Notes: generated by a model from the letters alone, not told the origin. Counted from the first letter of the stretch, positions 9,963-19,059 are shown. The stretch: 64,000 bases of DNA from Confluentibacter flavum (GCF_002843175.1 NZ_PJEO01000036.1:1-64000); one strand, 5' to 3'. Numbers and translations: made by a program.

Positions 9963-10045
9963 TTCTTAATTTTAAATTAAAAATTAAATGTACTTAAAAA
10001 TTTTGTGAGAAAAAGATTTTTTAGATGTATGGTAAAAGATGTTAG

Positions 10046-11635
10046 TTACTCCCCCTCACTCAACTTAATAACCTCTTCAATCATAATATCTTTTTGATTG
10101 ATGATTTCAGCAAAGGAACCTTCACCATAAAGTTGATCGGCCAAGGTGGCCTTGATATATTGTTTGACTTCTTCGTTATAAGCCACAAACGTGATTTTAG
10201 AACCCGTCCTCACATTCAAGTACTCTTGAAATTTGAGAACCATATCATCTGTAACTTCAAAATTTTCTATAAAGTCTTGTTTAGGCATGCCTTCATAAGC
10301 CCTTCTATCTCTATCCAACATTTCAAAAGCAAAGTTTGCTATATATCCGCGATATTGTATATAGGTCAAGGTTTCGTTTTGCATACTGTTATCAATAGGC
10401 ACAAATACATCTGGAATAATCCCGCCGCCGCCATAGACAATTTTTCCTCCTGGTGTTTTAAACTTTAAGGAGTCATGTACTTTTATTTTTTCTGGATCCA
10501 ATAATTCGCCGCTTTCCAATCTCGAAAAATAATCATCGTAGTAATCTTTATGTCCATTTTTATAAGGCCGTTGTATGGAACGCCCGGTTGGTGTATAATA
10601 ACGTGATACTGTTAAACGCACAGCGCTACCATCTCCCAAATCCATTTCTCGCTGAACAAGTCCTTTACCATAAGAACGGCGACCCACAATAGTTCCCTTA
10701 TCATGATCTTGAAGTGCGCCTGCCACTATTTCACTGGCAGAAGCTGAATTTTCGTTTATAAGGACATACACTTTACCATCTTCAAAATCGCCTTTATCTG
10801 TTGCATAACTTTTCTCGGTATTTCCGCGCTTGTTTTTAGTGAATAAAATAAGTTTATCGTCTTCTAAAAACTCATCAACCATTTGCTCCGCAATACCAAG
10901 AAATCCGCCAGGGTTATCCCTTAAATCGAGTGCAATTTCTGTTGCGCCAAAAGCTATAAGTTTGTCTAATCCCATTTTAAATTCGCGATAGGTCGTTTCA
11001 GCAAACCGATTTACTTTTATATACCCTAGTTTTTCTGTAAGCATATAAGCGGCATCAACACTTTTTATTGGGATGTTGGAGCGCTTTACCGTGAAGTTTA
11101 GAAGTTTTGGCTCACCTTTTCTATAAACCTTAAGATTTACTTTGGAATTGATTTCGCCTTTTAGCTTCTCTAAAATTTCTCTGTCCTGTAATCGCTTACC
11201 TGTCAAAGAATCATTATTTGCCATAACGATTCTGTCTCCTCCTTTTATTCCCGCTCTTTCACTGGGGCCATTTTCAATGGATCTAATAACCACAATAGTG
11301 TCTTTATAAGTGTAAAAACTGATACCAATGCCAACAAAATCGCCTTTCATATTTTCGGTAACGCGATCCATGTCTTCTTTTGGAATATACACCGAGTGTG
11401 GATCCAGATTATCTAAAATCCCGTTAACCGTAACATCTACAATGCTATCGGTATTTATATCATCAACATAATCGTAATCTATATAATCTATAAGTCTGTT
11501 GATTTTATCCTTCTTGCTATTCTTGGTAAACAACCTATCGGACGAATCCATAAAATTTAATTTTCCCCCAATATAGATGCCTGCTGCAATGGCAACACCT
11601 AAAATAATGGGCAAATATTTTTTTTGAAACTGCAT
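10046..11635 (-). CDS. ctpA: S41 family C-terminal processing peptidase
   Basis: 529 residues. A single N-terminal membrane anchor (about 8-25) places the enzyme in the periplasm. A PDZ domain follows (about 85-175, GIGISF ... GPSERAGIKGGDRIV), then the S41 protease core with DLRDNPGG. The catalytic serine lies in NSASASEIVAG (near residue 299) and the catalytic lysine in GRRSYGKGLVQ (near 323), so the Ser-Lys dyad is intact. Tail-specific proteases trim or degrade envelope proteins from their C-termini. The start codon overlaps the stop of the dCMP deaminase gene (TAATG), which shows the two are translationally linked. Confidence 0.93.
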   Translation of the reverse strand: MQFQKKYLPIILGVAIAAGIYIGGKLNFMDSSDRLFTKNSKKDKINRLIDYIDYDYVDDINTDSIVDVTVNGILDNLDPHSVYIPKEDMDRVTENMKGDFVGIGISFYTYKDTIVVIRSIENGPSERAGIKGGDRIVMANNDSLTGKRLQDREILEKLKGEINSKVNLKVYRKGEPKLLNFTVKRSNIPIKSVDAAYMLTEKLGYIKVNRFAETTYREFKMGLDKLIAFGATEIALDLRDNPGGFLGIAEQMVDEFLEDDKLILFTKNKRGNTEKSYATDKGDFEDGKVYVLINENSASASEIVAGALQDHDKGTIVGRRSYGKGLVQREMDLGDGSAVRLTVSRYYTPTGRSIQRPYKNGHKDYYDDYFSRLESGELLDPEKIKVHDSLKFKTPGGKIVYGGGGIIPDVFVPIDNSMQNETLTYIQYRGYIANFAFEMLDRDRRAYEGMPKQDFIENFEVTDDMVLKFQEYLNVRTGSKITFVAYNEEVKQYIKATLADQLYGEGSFAEIINQKDIMIEEVIKLSEGE

Positions 11636-12066
11636 TATGGGTTCAAATCTTCTATTAATTTAAGTTTTATTCCGGCTTTTTCTAAAAACCGCAAACCAGA
11701 ATCATCTTTATAAGCTTGGTTATAAACTACTTTTAAAATACCTGCTTGATGAATAAGCTTGCTACACTCCTTACAAGGTGACATGGTTATATAAAGCGTT
11801 GCACCTTTACAGGATTGTGTAGAAGCTGCTACTTTTAAAATAGCGTTCGCTTCTGCATGTAACACGTACCATTTGGTATATCCGTCTTCGTCTTCACAAA
11901 AATTCTCAAATCCAGATGGTGTACCATTATATCCGTCAGAAATTATCATTCGGTCTTTAACAATAAGCGCACCTACTTGTCTACGCTTACAATATGATAA
12001 CTTACCCCACTCTTGTGCTATCCGTAAGTAAGCTTTATCGTATTTTAATTGTTTGGTTTCCGACAT
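11635..12066 (-). CDS. deoxycytidylate (dCMP) deaminase family protein
   Basis: 143 residues with the zinc-binding cytidine/deoxycytidylate deaminase motif: H70-A-E72 and P-C98-K-E-C101. E72 is the proton shuttle and H70, C98 and C101 hold zinc. The YNGTPSGFENFCED loop is typical of dCMP deaminases, which make dUMP for thymidylate synthesis. It overlaps the start of the downstream protease gene by one base. Close relatives (late-competence ComEB-type proteins) share this layout, so the exact substrate is an inference, but all catalytic residues are in place. Confidence 0.88.
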   Translation of the reverse strand: MSETKQLKYDKAYLRIAQEWGKLSYCKRRQVGALIVKDRMIISDGYNGTPSGFENFCEDEDGYTKWYVLHAEANAILKVAASTQSCKGATLYITMSPCKECSKLIHQAGILKVVYNQAYKDDSGLRFLEKAGIKLKLIEDLNP

Positions 12067-12183
12067 TAATGAAATTCAATATAATCTATTAAAAAATTGT
12101 ATAACGAATATAAATGGTTGGTATTTTAATCACAACGCAAGTTCGTTAAAGTTTTACCAAATTTCTTATGATTGGCTTCTTTT

Positions 12184-12774
12184 TTAAACCAAATAATCAC
12201 TTTTAAGTATCATTGGTATTACAAGACCAATAACCACCGCCGAAATAACCATGGCCCAATCGCGTTTAGAGAACCTAAATAAGGTTTGGACCAAATAGCC
12301 CAAAAACAAAACAATAAACACAATAATAACTTGAGCAATTTCTATGCCTAAAGCAAATTCTATTAATAAAACTAATTTATTATCGGTATCTCCTACTAAC
12401 ATTTTAAACTCCCTGGCAAAACCCAAACCATGAATTAAACCAAAAAATAAAGCAGATAGAAACAAAACGCCGACCTTTCCCTTTTGTGGACCTTTGCCTG
12501 CGGTAAACACATTAAAAATGGCAACAATTAAAATAGTTATGGGAATTAAAAATTCAACTAATGATACTTTTATACTAACAATATTATAAACAGCCAAAAC
12601 TAAAGAGAGTGTATGGCCGAGGGTAAACATTGTAACTAACAAAAATACCCGTTTCCAATCTTTAAAAACATAGGGAACGGTTAGGGCAATTAGAAATAAA
12701 ACATGGTCGTAGGCGTTAATATCAAGAACATGATTAATGCCATACTGTATGTTGAACCAGATGTTTTCAAGCAT
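12184..12774 (-). CDS. HupE/UreJ family membrane protein
   Basis: 196 residues from the ATG at 12774 (MLENIWFNIQYG). The longer frame to 12801 is rejected because its start would overlap a perfect -7 promoter element at 12799-12806. Family marks are GINHVLDINAYDHVLFL near the N-terminus, TLGHTLSL, and FGLIHGLGFAREF, with about six hydrophobic segments and conserved histidines. HupE/UreJ proteins are proposed secondary nickel or cobalt carriers. There is no hydrogenase or urease gene in the window, so the physiological role is open; such orphan HupE genes are common in Bacteroidota. Confidence 0.82.
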   Translation of the reverse strand: MLENIWFNIQYGINHVLDINAYDHVLFLIALTVPYVFKDWKRVFLLVTMFTLGHTLSLVLAVYNIVSIKVSLVEFLIPITILIVAIFNVFTAGKGPQKGKVGVLFLSALFFGLIHGLGFAREFKMLVGDTDNKLVLLIEFALGIEIAQVIIVFIVLFLGYLVQTLFRFSKRDWAMVISAVVIGLVIPMILKSDYLV

Positions 12775-12798
12775 TTTAATTAGATTTAGGGATCGGTT

Positions 12799-12806
12799 CA
12801 AATATA
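12799..12806 (-). promoter_or_regulatory. -7 promoter element for the HupE-like gene
   Basis: CAAATATA on the plus strand reads TATATTTG on the minus strand, a perfect TAnnTTTG match. It lies 25 bases before the chosen ATG (12774). No clear TTG -33 box at the usual distance. Confidence 0.35.
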
Positions 12807-12846
12807 TACAATTATTTGAAATGATATTAAAAATAAACTATTGCCA

Positions 12847-12854
12847 TATATTTG
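12847..12854 (+). promoter_or_regulatory. -7 promoter element for the lipoprotein gene
   Basis: TATATTTG matches the Bacteroidota -7 consensus and sits 25 bases before the ATG at 12879, the mirror image of the divergent HupE promoter. A -33 TTG is not evident at normal spacing. Confidence 0.35.
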
Positions 12855-12878
12855 TGGTAGGTTTTTAAAATATATGAA

Positions 12879-13403
12879 ATGATTATAAAGTTTTTATGTG
12901 CGTGTATATTACTAATGTGTTTGTCTTGCAAAAAAACAACCCAAACCAGCTCCGAAAATAGTGATGATGCTACCAACAAGAGCCAAGTTATTACCGAAAA
13001 AGATATTTCTAAATTAAATTATTTGGATTTTGCGATAGACGATAGAGTTGAACCGATTATTGGATCGTGGCAAGAATTCAATCAGTTAGAAAATATTATT
13101 GAAAACACAAAAAAAGGTGATTTGTCTTATTTTAAGACGGATGCCAAAAAAAACTTACAAGCCTTATTTAGAGATATTAGGGAGACCATTCCAGACACTA
13201 TAAATACTCCTGCTATTTTGGCCAGAATAACGGTATTAGAAACCAAACTTTATAAAACAGAAAGCTTATCAAATCTTTCTACTACAAAAAAACAAGAGTT
13301 ATTAAATACTTTAGAAGAACTTCTGGTATCATTTTCCAACCTCAGTTTTCAATTAAACAAGAAAATGGAAAATGATTCTCAAAACATTGAAAAGCCCAGC
13401 TAG
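12879..13403 (+). CDS. hypothetical lipoprotein
   Basis: 174 residues. The N-terminus is a type II signal peptide with lipobox LSC, the lipidated cysteine being C17 (after LLMCLS), followed by a Ser/Thr/Asn/Asp-rich linker. The rest is mostly helical and charged with no recognised domain; KKQELLNTLEELLVSFSNL near the end could be a coiled coil. It should be anchored in the outer or inner membrane facing the periplasm. It shares a divergent promoter region with the HupE-like gene and ends at a bidirectional terminator. Function unknown. Confidence 0.7.
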   Translation: MIIKFLCACILLMCLSCKKTTQTSSENSDDATNKSQVITEKDISKLNYLDFAIDDRVEPIIGSWQEFNQLENIIENTKKGDLSYFKTDAKKNLQALFRDIRETIPDTINTPAILARITVLETKLYKTESLSNLSTTKKQELLNTLEELLVSFSNLSFQLNKKMENDSQNIEKPS

Positions 13404-13418
13404 ATGTTCGTTCAAAAT

Positions 13419-13457
13419 AAAAAGGGCTTTTCATTCTAGAAAAAGCCCTTTTTTTAT
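13419..13457. terminator. bidirectional terminator
   Basis: A 13-bp stem AAAAAGGGCTTTT (13419-13431) pairs with AAAAGCCCTTTTT (13441-13453), with a nine-base loop and T tracts on both sides. It serves the two convergent genes ending at 13403 and 13469. Confidence 0.8.
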
Positions 13458-13468
13458 TTTCTGTAATA

Positions 13469-14179
13469 TTAATTGCCTTGTGCTGACTGTGCCTGTAATG
13501 CTTGTTTTTGTCTTAACAACTCGCTTTTAGTTAACTGTGTTAAGTTAAAATTAGGCGATGCTTTTAAAGCTGCATCTAATATATCTACGGCGGCATCAAT
13601 ATTTCCTTTGTTGTCTTTATTATAAACCAACAAGGCATTCAAATACATAAAACCACTTTTTAATGCTACTTGATAAGGCGATTGTTGTTCATAATACGTA
13701 TGTTTCATGTCGGCTTTGGAATTTACCAATCCGTAGTTAATATGCTTCTCTGCTTCATCTAACTTTTTTAACTGCAAAGTAAGTTCTGCTAATTCATAAG
13801 CAACAGATGCATTCGGTTCACGCTTAAAAAGTTCTTCAAATTGTATAAGTGACAATTCTGGTTCGTTAACAGATTTTAATGATATCGCTTTTACCTGAAC
13901 AGCAATATCAGAATCGTCTACCTTTTTATCTATTCCAATAGTATTTAAAGCTTGAACATATTTACCTTCTGTCATGTAAATATAAGCCAATGTATCTGTT
14001 CTGGCTGCAGATGGGGACAATACGTTTAAATGCGTCATCCCATTAATTATACCTTGAATATCACCTTGCGCTCTCATTTGCTTGCTATAAGCTTCAAAAT
14101 GTTTTATTAATTCAGAATTGCTCTGCGCATCTAATTGAATTCCGCTAATTAATAAAACCAATAGTAATAATTGTTTCAT
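13469..14179 (-). CDS. TPR-containing secreted protein
   Basis: 236 residues with a Sec signal peptide (about 1-18, MKQLLLLVLLISGIQLDAQ). The body is helical with TPR-like helix pairs: EGKYVQALNTIG, EPNASVAYELAELTLQLKKLDEAEKHINYGL, and a C-terminal AAVDILDAALKASPNFNLTQLTKSELLRQ. The repeats are degenerate, so the TPR call rests on spacing and small or aromatic positions rather than strong matches. Likely a periplasmic scaffold protein. No partner can be named from the neighbours. Confidence 0.65.
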   Translation of the reverse strand: MKQLLLLVLLISGIQLDAQSNSELIKHFEAYSKQMRAQGDIQGIINGMTHLNVLSPSAARTDTLAYIYMTEGKYVQALNTIGIDKKVDDSDIAVQVKAISLKSVNEPELSLIQFEELFKREPNASVAYELAELTLQLKKLDEAEKHINYGLVNSKADMKHTYYEQQSPYQVALKSGFMYLNALLVYNKDNKGNIDAAVDILDAALKASPNFNLTQLTKSELLRQKQALQAQSAQGN

Positions 14180-14453
14180 TTTTATGTGTTTAATTTATTT
14201 ACGGGCTAAAACTATAAAATTTTAACATTTATTATATTAAAACTTCCTTAATTCTTTCAAAAATCATATAAATATTAAGATAAGAATGCATTTATAACTA
14301 TCGTAATTAATTTCAAATATTTAATGTATTGTAAAAAATCCTGTTAATAATATAAGAATACACAAAGTTTAATGCTTTTTAATTATTAAAAATATGATTA
14401 TAGGAAAAATGAAAAAAATTAATTACATTTAGTAATCTTAAAATTTTAACATT
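14180..14453. other. AT-rich divergent intergenic region
   Basis: 274 very AT-rich bases between the divergent TPR and CBS-domain genes. It must hold both promoters, but no clear -7/-33 pair, hairpin or repeat stands out. Confidence 0.3.
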
Positions 14454-14921
14454 ATGGGAATTAAAAGTTTTTTAGCCGCACGGAAAAATCAAAAGAAGAT
14501 GACCACCGACATCCCTATTAAGGTTAGTGATTATATGAGTACAAAACTGATAACTTTTAAATCTGAGGATAAGATTGAAACCGTCATAGACATCCTAATT
14601 AAGTATCGAATTTCTGGCGGACCAGTGGTAAACAGTAAAAATGAGTTAATAGGTGTCATTTCAGAAGGTGATTGTATAAAACAAATAAGCGAAAGCAGGT
14701 ATCATAATTTACCTATGATCAATAATACGGTTGAAAAATGTATGGTAAAAAATGTTGAAACCATTGATGGCAATATGAATATTTTTGATGCTGCCAATAA
14801 GTTTTTGGAATCTAAGCGTCGTCGTTTCCCCATTCTACAAGACGGTAAATTGGTTGGTCAAATAAGTCAGAAAGACATCCTTAAAGCTGCTTTAGCTTTA
14901 AAAGGGCAAGACTGGAAATAG
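14454..14921 (+). CDS. CBS-pair domain protein
   Basis: 155 residues with two CBS motifs in tandem: VSDYMSTKLITFKSEDKIE to GVISEGDCIKQ (about 24-85) and VEKCMVKNVETIDGNMN to GQISQKDILKAAL (about 94-150). A paired CBS fold usually binds adenine nucleotides and senses energy state or regulates a partner. There is no attached enzyme or channel domain, so it is a stand-alone sensor. It converges with the Zn-ribbon gene, with just one base between stop codons. Partner unknown. Confidence 0.85.
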   Translation: MGIKSFLAARKNQKKMTTDIPIKVSDYMSTKLITFKSEDKIETVIDILIKYRISGGPVVNSKNELIGVISEGDCIKQISESRYHNLPMINNTVEKCMVKNVETIDGNMNIFDAANKFLESKRRRFPILQDGKLVGQISQKDILKAALALKGQDWK

Positions 14922-14922
14922 A

Positions 14923-15273
14923 CTAGCTTTCTCGTTTTACCAAAGCAAAATAATCGCCCTCAATAGGCAAGTATCCTTGGTCGTACACAAAGTAATACAC
15001 AGTTCCTGCTTTTGTGGTGTAAATACTTGTGAAGTAATTAAAATCGAAACCCTTTTCAATAAGTTTTGCTCTGGAAATAGTCGTTTTTTTGTCTGGGTTA
15101 ACGGCTTCCAGAATGCGGTGGTTTTTACGTAACCTGTTATTGGTATTGCGAATTAGGTTTTTACTATCCTTATTTACATTATTATTGTAGGCATTTCTAC
15201 AAGCATCGCTACAGAACTTTTTATCAATTCTGCCTACAATAGGATCGCCACATTCTAAACATTGTTTTGCCAT
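14923..15273 (-). CDS. DUF2116-like zinc-ribbon protein
   Basis: 116 residues from the ATG at 15273 (MAKQCLECGDP); the longer frame overlaps the upstream DinB gene and is rejected. C5, C8, C21 and C25 form a zinc-ribbon motif (CLECGDP then FCSDACRNAYNN) like the DUF2116/MYM-type ribbons. A basic linker (LIRNTNNRLRKNHR) and a C-terminal beta-rich segment follow (GTVYYFVYDQGYLPIEGDYF). It could bind nucleic acid, but that is a guess from the ribbon and basic charge. It begins 16 bases after the DinB stop and is likely in the same operon. Confidence 0.7.
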   Translation of the reverse strand: MAKQCLECGDPIVGRIDKKFCSDACRNAYNNNVNKDSKNLIRNTNNRLRKNHRILEAVNPDKKTTISRAKLIEKGFDFNYFTSIYTTKAGTVYYFVYDQGYLPIEGDYFALVKRES

Positions 15274-15289
15274 AATCAGTTTTTTAAAT

Positions 15290-15799
15290 TTACCAATTAC
15301 CTGCATATTGCAAGTTCATATTTGTTTTTTCTTTTAGATAAATATATTGATACCTATTTATTTGCCTAAAATGTAAATAGTCATGAGCCAACCAATTACT
15401 TAAGAATAGTTTTGCCGATAGTTCTCCTAATTTTGGATGTTGGTAAACATTATCCCATTGGGCATCAATATTCTTTTTTAACCAAATAACAGATTTACTT
15501 CGTTCACTTAAAAAAGCCTGTAGCATATCTTTATAGTTTTGTGATATATAATCACGCTCTAAAACCCAACCTTCTGGATTAATTGAAGACATTTCTATCG
15601 ACGGTGTTTCAAGAGTGTGCTTTACTCTGGATCTAAAATCGTCTTGCTCTTCATCTAATAAATGGCAAACAATTTCCAGAAGACACCATTTATTTGGTTC
15701 TGGTCGCCAAAAATATTCATCCTCTACTTTGTTTAATAATAAATCCCTAAACACTCCTTGGTTTATTTCTAATTGATTAATAATCTGGCTAATAGTCAT
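15290..15799 (-). CDS. DinB family protein
   Basis: 169 residues with the DinB/YfiT four-helix-bundle pattern: the first helix with PNKWCLLEIVCHLLDEEQDDFRSR, and a late helix with NWLAHDYLHFRQINRYQY. Conserved histidines H47-like (CHLLDEE) and the HDYLHFRQ pair would bind a divalent metal. Members include metal-dependent thiol transferases and many with unknown substrates. No partner enzyme is adjacent apart from the zinc-ribbon gene downstream. Confidence 0.75.
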   Translation of the reverse strand: MTISQIINQLEINQGVFRDLLLNKVEDEYFWRPEPNKWCLLEIVCHLLDEEQDDFRSRVKHTLETPSIEMSSINPEGWVLERDYISQNYKDMLQAFLSERSKSVIWLKKNIDAQWDNVYQHPKLGELSAKLFLSNWLAHDYLHFRQINRYQYIYLKEKTNMNLQYAGNW

Positions 15800-15845
15800 A
15801 TTATGTAATTTTATATAGGCGCTAATATACGGGGAATTTTATTCG

Positions 15846-15876
15846 TTTACAAACGACTACAAACATTTACAAACGA
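15846..15876 (+). promoter_or_regulatory. three ACAAAC repeats at 10-bp spacing upstream of ssb
   Basis: ACAAAC occurs at 15849, 15859 and 15869, exactly one helical turn apart; the outer two are parts of a longer direct repeat TTTACAAACGA (15846-15856 and 15866-15876). They sit about 40-70 bases before a CATCTTTG -7-like element. The layout fits phased activator or repressor sites. Confidence 0.4.
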
Positions 15877-15917
15877 TTTTAAATATTTAATAACCGAATA
15901 ACATTTGGAGGCTGTTG

Positions 15918-15925
15918 CATCTTTG
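15918..15925 (+). promoter_or_regulatory. probable -7 element of ssb
   Basis: CATCTTTG differs from TAnnTTTG by one base. It gives a leader of about 50 bases before the ATG at 15984. No TTG -33 box lies at normal spacing, which would fit an activated promoter. Confidence 0.3.
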
Positions 15926-15983
15926 CCATGTCGAAACATAAGAACTCGATAGTATTAACTGTTTAACATTAAAAATTAAAATT

Positions 15984-16316
15984 ATGAGCGCAATTAAAAA
16001 CAAAGTACAGTTGATTGGTAACTTAGGTAATGACCCAGAAATCATCAATTTAGAATCAGGAAAAATGCTTGCTAAATTCACCATAGCAACTAATGAAAGT
16101 TATAAAAACAATAAAGGTGAAAAAGTAACCGACACCCAATGGCACAATGTAATTGCTTGGGGGAAAACGGCAGAAATCATTGAAAAATATCTAACAAAGG
16201 GCAAAGAAGTTGCTATTGAAGGGAAACTAACCTCTAGAAGTTATGAAACCAAAGAAGGGGAAAAACGTTATATCACTGAAGTAGTTTGCAATGAATTACT
16301 TATGTTAGGAAAATAA
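15984..16316 (+). CDS. ssb: single-stranded DNA-binding protein, short form without acidic tail
   Basis: 110 residues covering one OB fold: KVQLIGNLGNDPEI, AKFTIATNESY, TQWHNVIAWGKTAEI and GKEVAIEGKLTSRSY all match bacterial SSB. Normal SSB is 140-180 residues and ends in an acidic tip (DDDIPF-type) that recruits repair and replication proteins; this one stops right after the fold at NELLMLGK. It is therefore likely an accessory SSB, as in competence or mobile elements, not the replicative one. It has its own promoter region and a long leader, and converges with nadB through a shared hairpin. Confidence 0.88.
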   Translation: MSAIKNKVQLIGNLGNDPEIINLESGKMLAKFTIATNESYKNNKGEKVTDTQWHNVIAWGKTAEIIEKYLTKGKEVAIEGKLTSRSYETKEGEKRYITEVVCNELLMLGK

Positions 16317-16342
16317 ATAGGTAGTCTATTTATTTTTAATGG

Positions 16343-16380
16343 GACTGAAGCAAAAAATTAAGCTTCAGTCTCATTTTCTT
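16343..16380 (+). terminator. terminator of ssb overlapping the 3' end of nadB
   Basis: GACTGAAGC (16343-16351) pairs with GCTTCAGTC (16362-16370), followed by a T-rich run on the plus strand. The right arm lies inside the last codons of the convergent nadB gene (stop at 16358-16360). Confidence 0.6.
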
Positions 16381-17932
16381 TTATATTATCCAGTTTATAA
16401 AAACCGCCTTTATTTTCTTTTCTGGCAATAGATTGATTAATAATTAAATGCGCCACATTAATCATGTTTCTTAATTCGCATAGCGAGGTGGAAACTTTAG
16501 CTTGCTTGTAAAATTCTTCAACTTCAGCAGACATTAAATCCAAATGTTTAATAGCTTTTGTTAATCGGCTATTGCTTCTCACAATCCCAACATAATCACG
16601 CATTAAAGCCTGTAATTGCTTTAAATTATACTGAATGATAACATGCTCTCTTGGTACAGTTGTGCCTTCATCATTCCATTCTGGAATTTCTAATTCCAAA
16701 GTTTCATAAGTATGTTCAGAATGGTATTTAAAAATATTATGGGCATATACCAAGGCCTCCAATAACGAATTTGACGCTAATCTATTGGCGCCATGCAAAC
16801 CGGTTCTTGTACATTCGCCACAAGCAAATAAATTATTAATGGATGTTTTGCCATCCATGTCTACATCTATACCACCACATAAATAATGGGACGCAGGTAC
16901 CACTGGAATCCAATCGGTTGCAACATCAATATGGCTTTGTTTGCACTTTTTATATATGTTGGGAAAATGCTTTTTAAATTCTTCAATATCTAAATGGGTA
17001 CAATCTAAAAACACATGAGTATCTCCGGTTTTCTTCAATTCACTATCTATGCTTTGCGAGACAATATCCCTAGAAGCCAATTCTGCACGTTCATCATAAC
17101 CAAGCATAAACCTATAACCGATTTTGTTTCTTAGGTAAGCCCCCATACCTCTTACAGCTTCAGAAATTAAAAAAGACGATTGGTCGCCTCTGGCATCATA
17201 AAGAGCCGTTGGATGAAATTGGATAAATTCCATATCGGTAATCCTTGCTTTCGCCCTATAAGCCATCGCTATGCCGTCGCCCGTAGCTATAACAGGATTG
17301 GTAGTATGTCCATAAACCCTACCTATTCCACCTGCCGCCAATAAGGTGCTATCTGCTTTAATGGTGAAAATAGTGCCTTTTTTTTGGTCGAAAACATAAG
17401 CACCATAACACGTATTATCTTTCGCTTGGGAATCTATAATATGATGTTTGGTTATTAAATCTATTGCAAAATGATGTGACCACAAGGTTACATTTTTTAA
17501 TTCATGCACTTTTTTAAGTAATGCGCGTTCAATTTCGTAACCCGTAATATCTTTATGATGAACGATTCTATATTCTGAATGTCCGCCTTCTTTACCTAAA
17601 TTAAAATCGCCACTGGCATCGGTATCAAAATTGGCCCCCCAAAGCAATAGCTCTTCAAGTCTTTTAGGCCCTTCCCTTACAACCATTTTTACGACGGCTT
17701 CGTCACAAAGTCCATCGCCAGCAATCAGCGTATCTTTAACATGCTTTTTAAAGGAGTCCTTATCATCTAGAACAATCGCCACACCTCCTTGTGCATACTT
17801 AGTATTAGACTCATCTTCGTTGGCCTTAGTAATGACGATGACCCTTCTGTCAGGGAATTTTTCAGCTATTTTAACAGCAAATGTTAGTCCAGCAATACCA
17901 GACCCAATAACCAGATAGTTTGTAGAAATCAT
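16358..17932 (-). CDS. nadB: L-aspartate oxidase
   Basis: 524-residue FAD enzyme that oxidises L-aspartate to iminoaspartate, the first step of de novo NAD synthesis. The Rossmann FAD site VIGSGIAGLTFAVK is at residues 7-20; NTKYAQGGVAIV, GKEGGHSEYRIVHH and HGANRLASNSLLEALV are diagnostic and shared with the succinate dehydrogenase/fumarate reductase flavoprotein family. Catalytic Arg and His positions of that family appear in EFIQFHPTAL and SHYLCGGI. It follows nadA with one base between stop and start, so they form an operon whose products channel iminoaspartate. Confidence 0.96.
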   Translation of the reverse strand: MISTNYLVIGSGIAGLTFAVKIAEKFPDRRVIVITKANEDESNTKYAQGGVAIVLDDKDSFKKHVKDTLIAGDGLCDEAVVKMVVREGPKRLEELLLWGANFDTDASGDFNLGKEGGHSEYRIVHHKDITGYEIERALLKKVHELKNVTLWSHHFAIDLITKHHIIDSQAKDNTCYGAYVFDQKKGTIFTIKADSTLLAAGGIGRVYGHTTNPVIATGDGIAMAYRAKARITDMEFIQFHPTALYDARGDQSSFLISEAVRGMGAYLRNKIGYRFMLGYDERAELASRDIVSQSIDSELKKTGDTHVFLDCTHLDIEEFKKHFPNIYKKCKQSHIDVATDWIPVVPASHYLCGGIDVDMDGKTSINNLFACGECTRTGLHGANRLASNSLLEALVYAHNIFKYHSEHTYETLELEIPEWNDEGTTVPREHVIIQYNLKQLQALMRDYVGIVRSNSRLTKAIKHLDLMSAEVEEFYKQAKVSTSLCELRNMINVAHLIINQSIARKENKGGFYKLDNIKENETEA

Positions 17933-17933
17933 A

Positions 17934-18860
17934 TTATTTAGATAGTTCTAACATACGTTCAATTGGCACTAACGCTTTTATTCTTATATGTTCTGGCACT
18001 TCAATTTGCGGACTTTCATTAAGCAAGCAATTGTATAGTTTTTGAAGTGTGTTCATTTTCATAAAATGACATTCGCTACACGCACAGGTATTGTCTTCAA
18101 CAGCAGGCGCAGGTAATAATTCTGTTTCTGGCATTTCTTGTTGCATTTTATGTAAAATCCCTGCTTCGGTAGCTACAATAAATTTATCTTTTGGATGTGT
18201 TTTTACATAATTTATCATCCCAGAGGTAGAACCAATGTAAGTAGCTGTATTCAAAATATGTTCCTCAGATTCTGGGTGAGCTATAATTTTATAATCTGGA
18301 TGTTTTTTATGCAATTCTATAAGTTTATCAATAGAAAAAGCTTCATGTACAATACAACTGCCATCCCAAAGTAACATATCCCTGCCTGTTTTTTTAATGA
18401 TATACCTTCCAAGATTTTTATCTGGCGCGAAAATAATAGGTGTCTCTTTAGGAATGGATTCTACAATTTTAACGGCATTGGAAGACGTGCAAACAATATC
18501 ACTCAATGCTTTAATTTCTGCCGAACAGTTTACATAGGTAATAACCACATGATCTGGATGTGCTTTTGTGAATTTTTCAAACAAATCTGGCGGACAAGAA
18601 TCTGCCAACGAACAACCAGCTTTTAAATCTGGGAGCACCACGGTTTTTGTTGGGTTTAATATTTTGGCAGTTTCTGCCATAAAATGAACTCCAGCAAATA
18701 CTATAATATCGGCATCGGTTTCTGCGGCTTTTTGAGATAAGCCTAAACTATCACCTACATAATCTGCTATATCTTGTATTTCGGCAACCTGATAATAATG
18801 CGCCAAAATAACAGCGTTTTTCTCTTTCTTTAATCTTTTTATTTCTTTTACTAAATCCAT
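17934..18860 (-). CDS. nadA: quinolinate synthase A
   Basis: 308-residue cytoplasmic iron-sulfur enzyme that condenses iminoaspartate with dihydroxyacetone phosphate to quinolinate. ILAHYYQ at 18-24 is the start of the first of three homologous domains. The [4Fe-4S] ligands are most likely C83 (GCSLADSC), C169 ([10 protein letters not shown]) and one of C259, C261 or C264 (CACSECHF). The length is that of the short NadA type. It is the first gene of the nadA-nadB operon. No nadC is in the window. Confidence 0.96.
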   Translation of the reverse strand: MDLVKEIKRLKKEKNAVILAHYYQVAEIQDIADYVGDSLGLSQKAAETDADIIVFAGVHFMAETAKILNPTKTVVLPDLKAGCSLADSCPPDLFEKFTKAHPDHVVITYVNCSAEIKALSDIVCTSSNAVKIVESIPKETPIIFAPDKNLGRYIIKKTGRDMLLWDGSCIVHEAFSIDKLIELHKKHPDYKIIAHPESEEHILNTATYIGSTSGMINYVKTHPKDKFIVATEAGILHKMQQEMPETELLPAPAVEDNTCACSECHFMKMNTLQKLYNCLLNESPQIEVPEHIRIKALVPIERMLELSK

Positions 18861-19059
18861 TTCAACCAGAATATTTTACAAATAAATAAGCAAAACTTAT
18901 GCCAACATAATTTTGTTATTTATTACAAATATCTTAATTAAAATTTTATTGAAATGAGATTATCATAAAAAATACCATGCGATTTAAAACTATTGTGTTT
19001 TATAAAGAAAAAGTGCTTAAAATCGGATTCTACATAAATTGACAATACGCTTTATAATT

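Noticed and set aside
15846-15876. Short CRISPR-like array or iterons
   Set aside because: Units are only six bases at 10-bp spacing, and no cas or rep gene is near.
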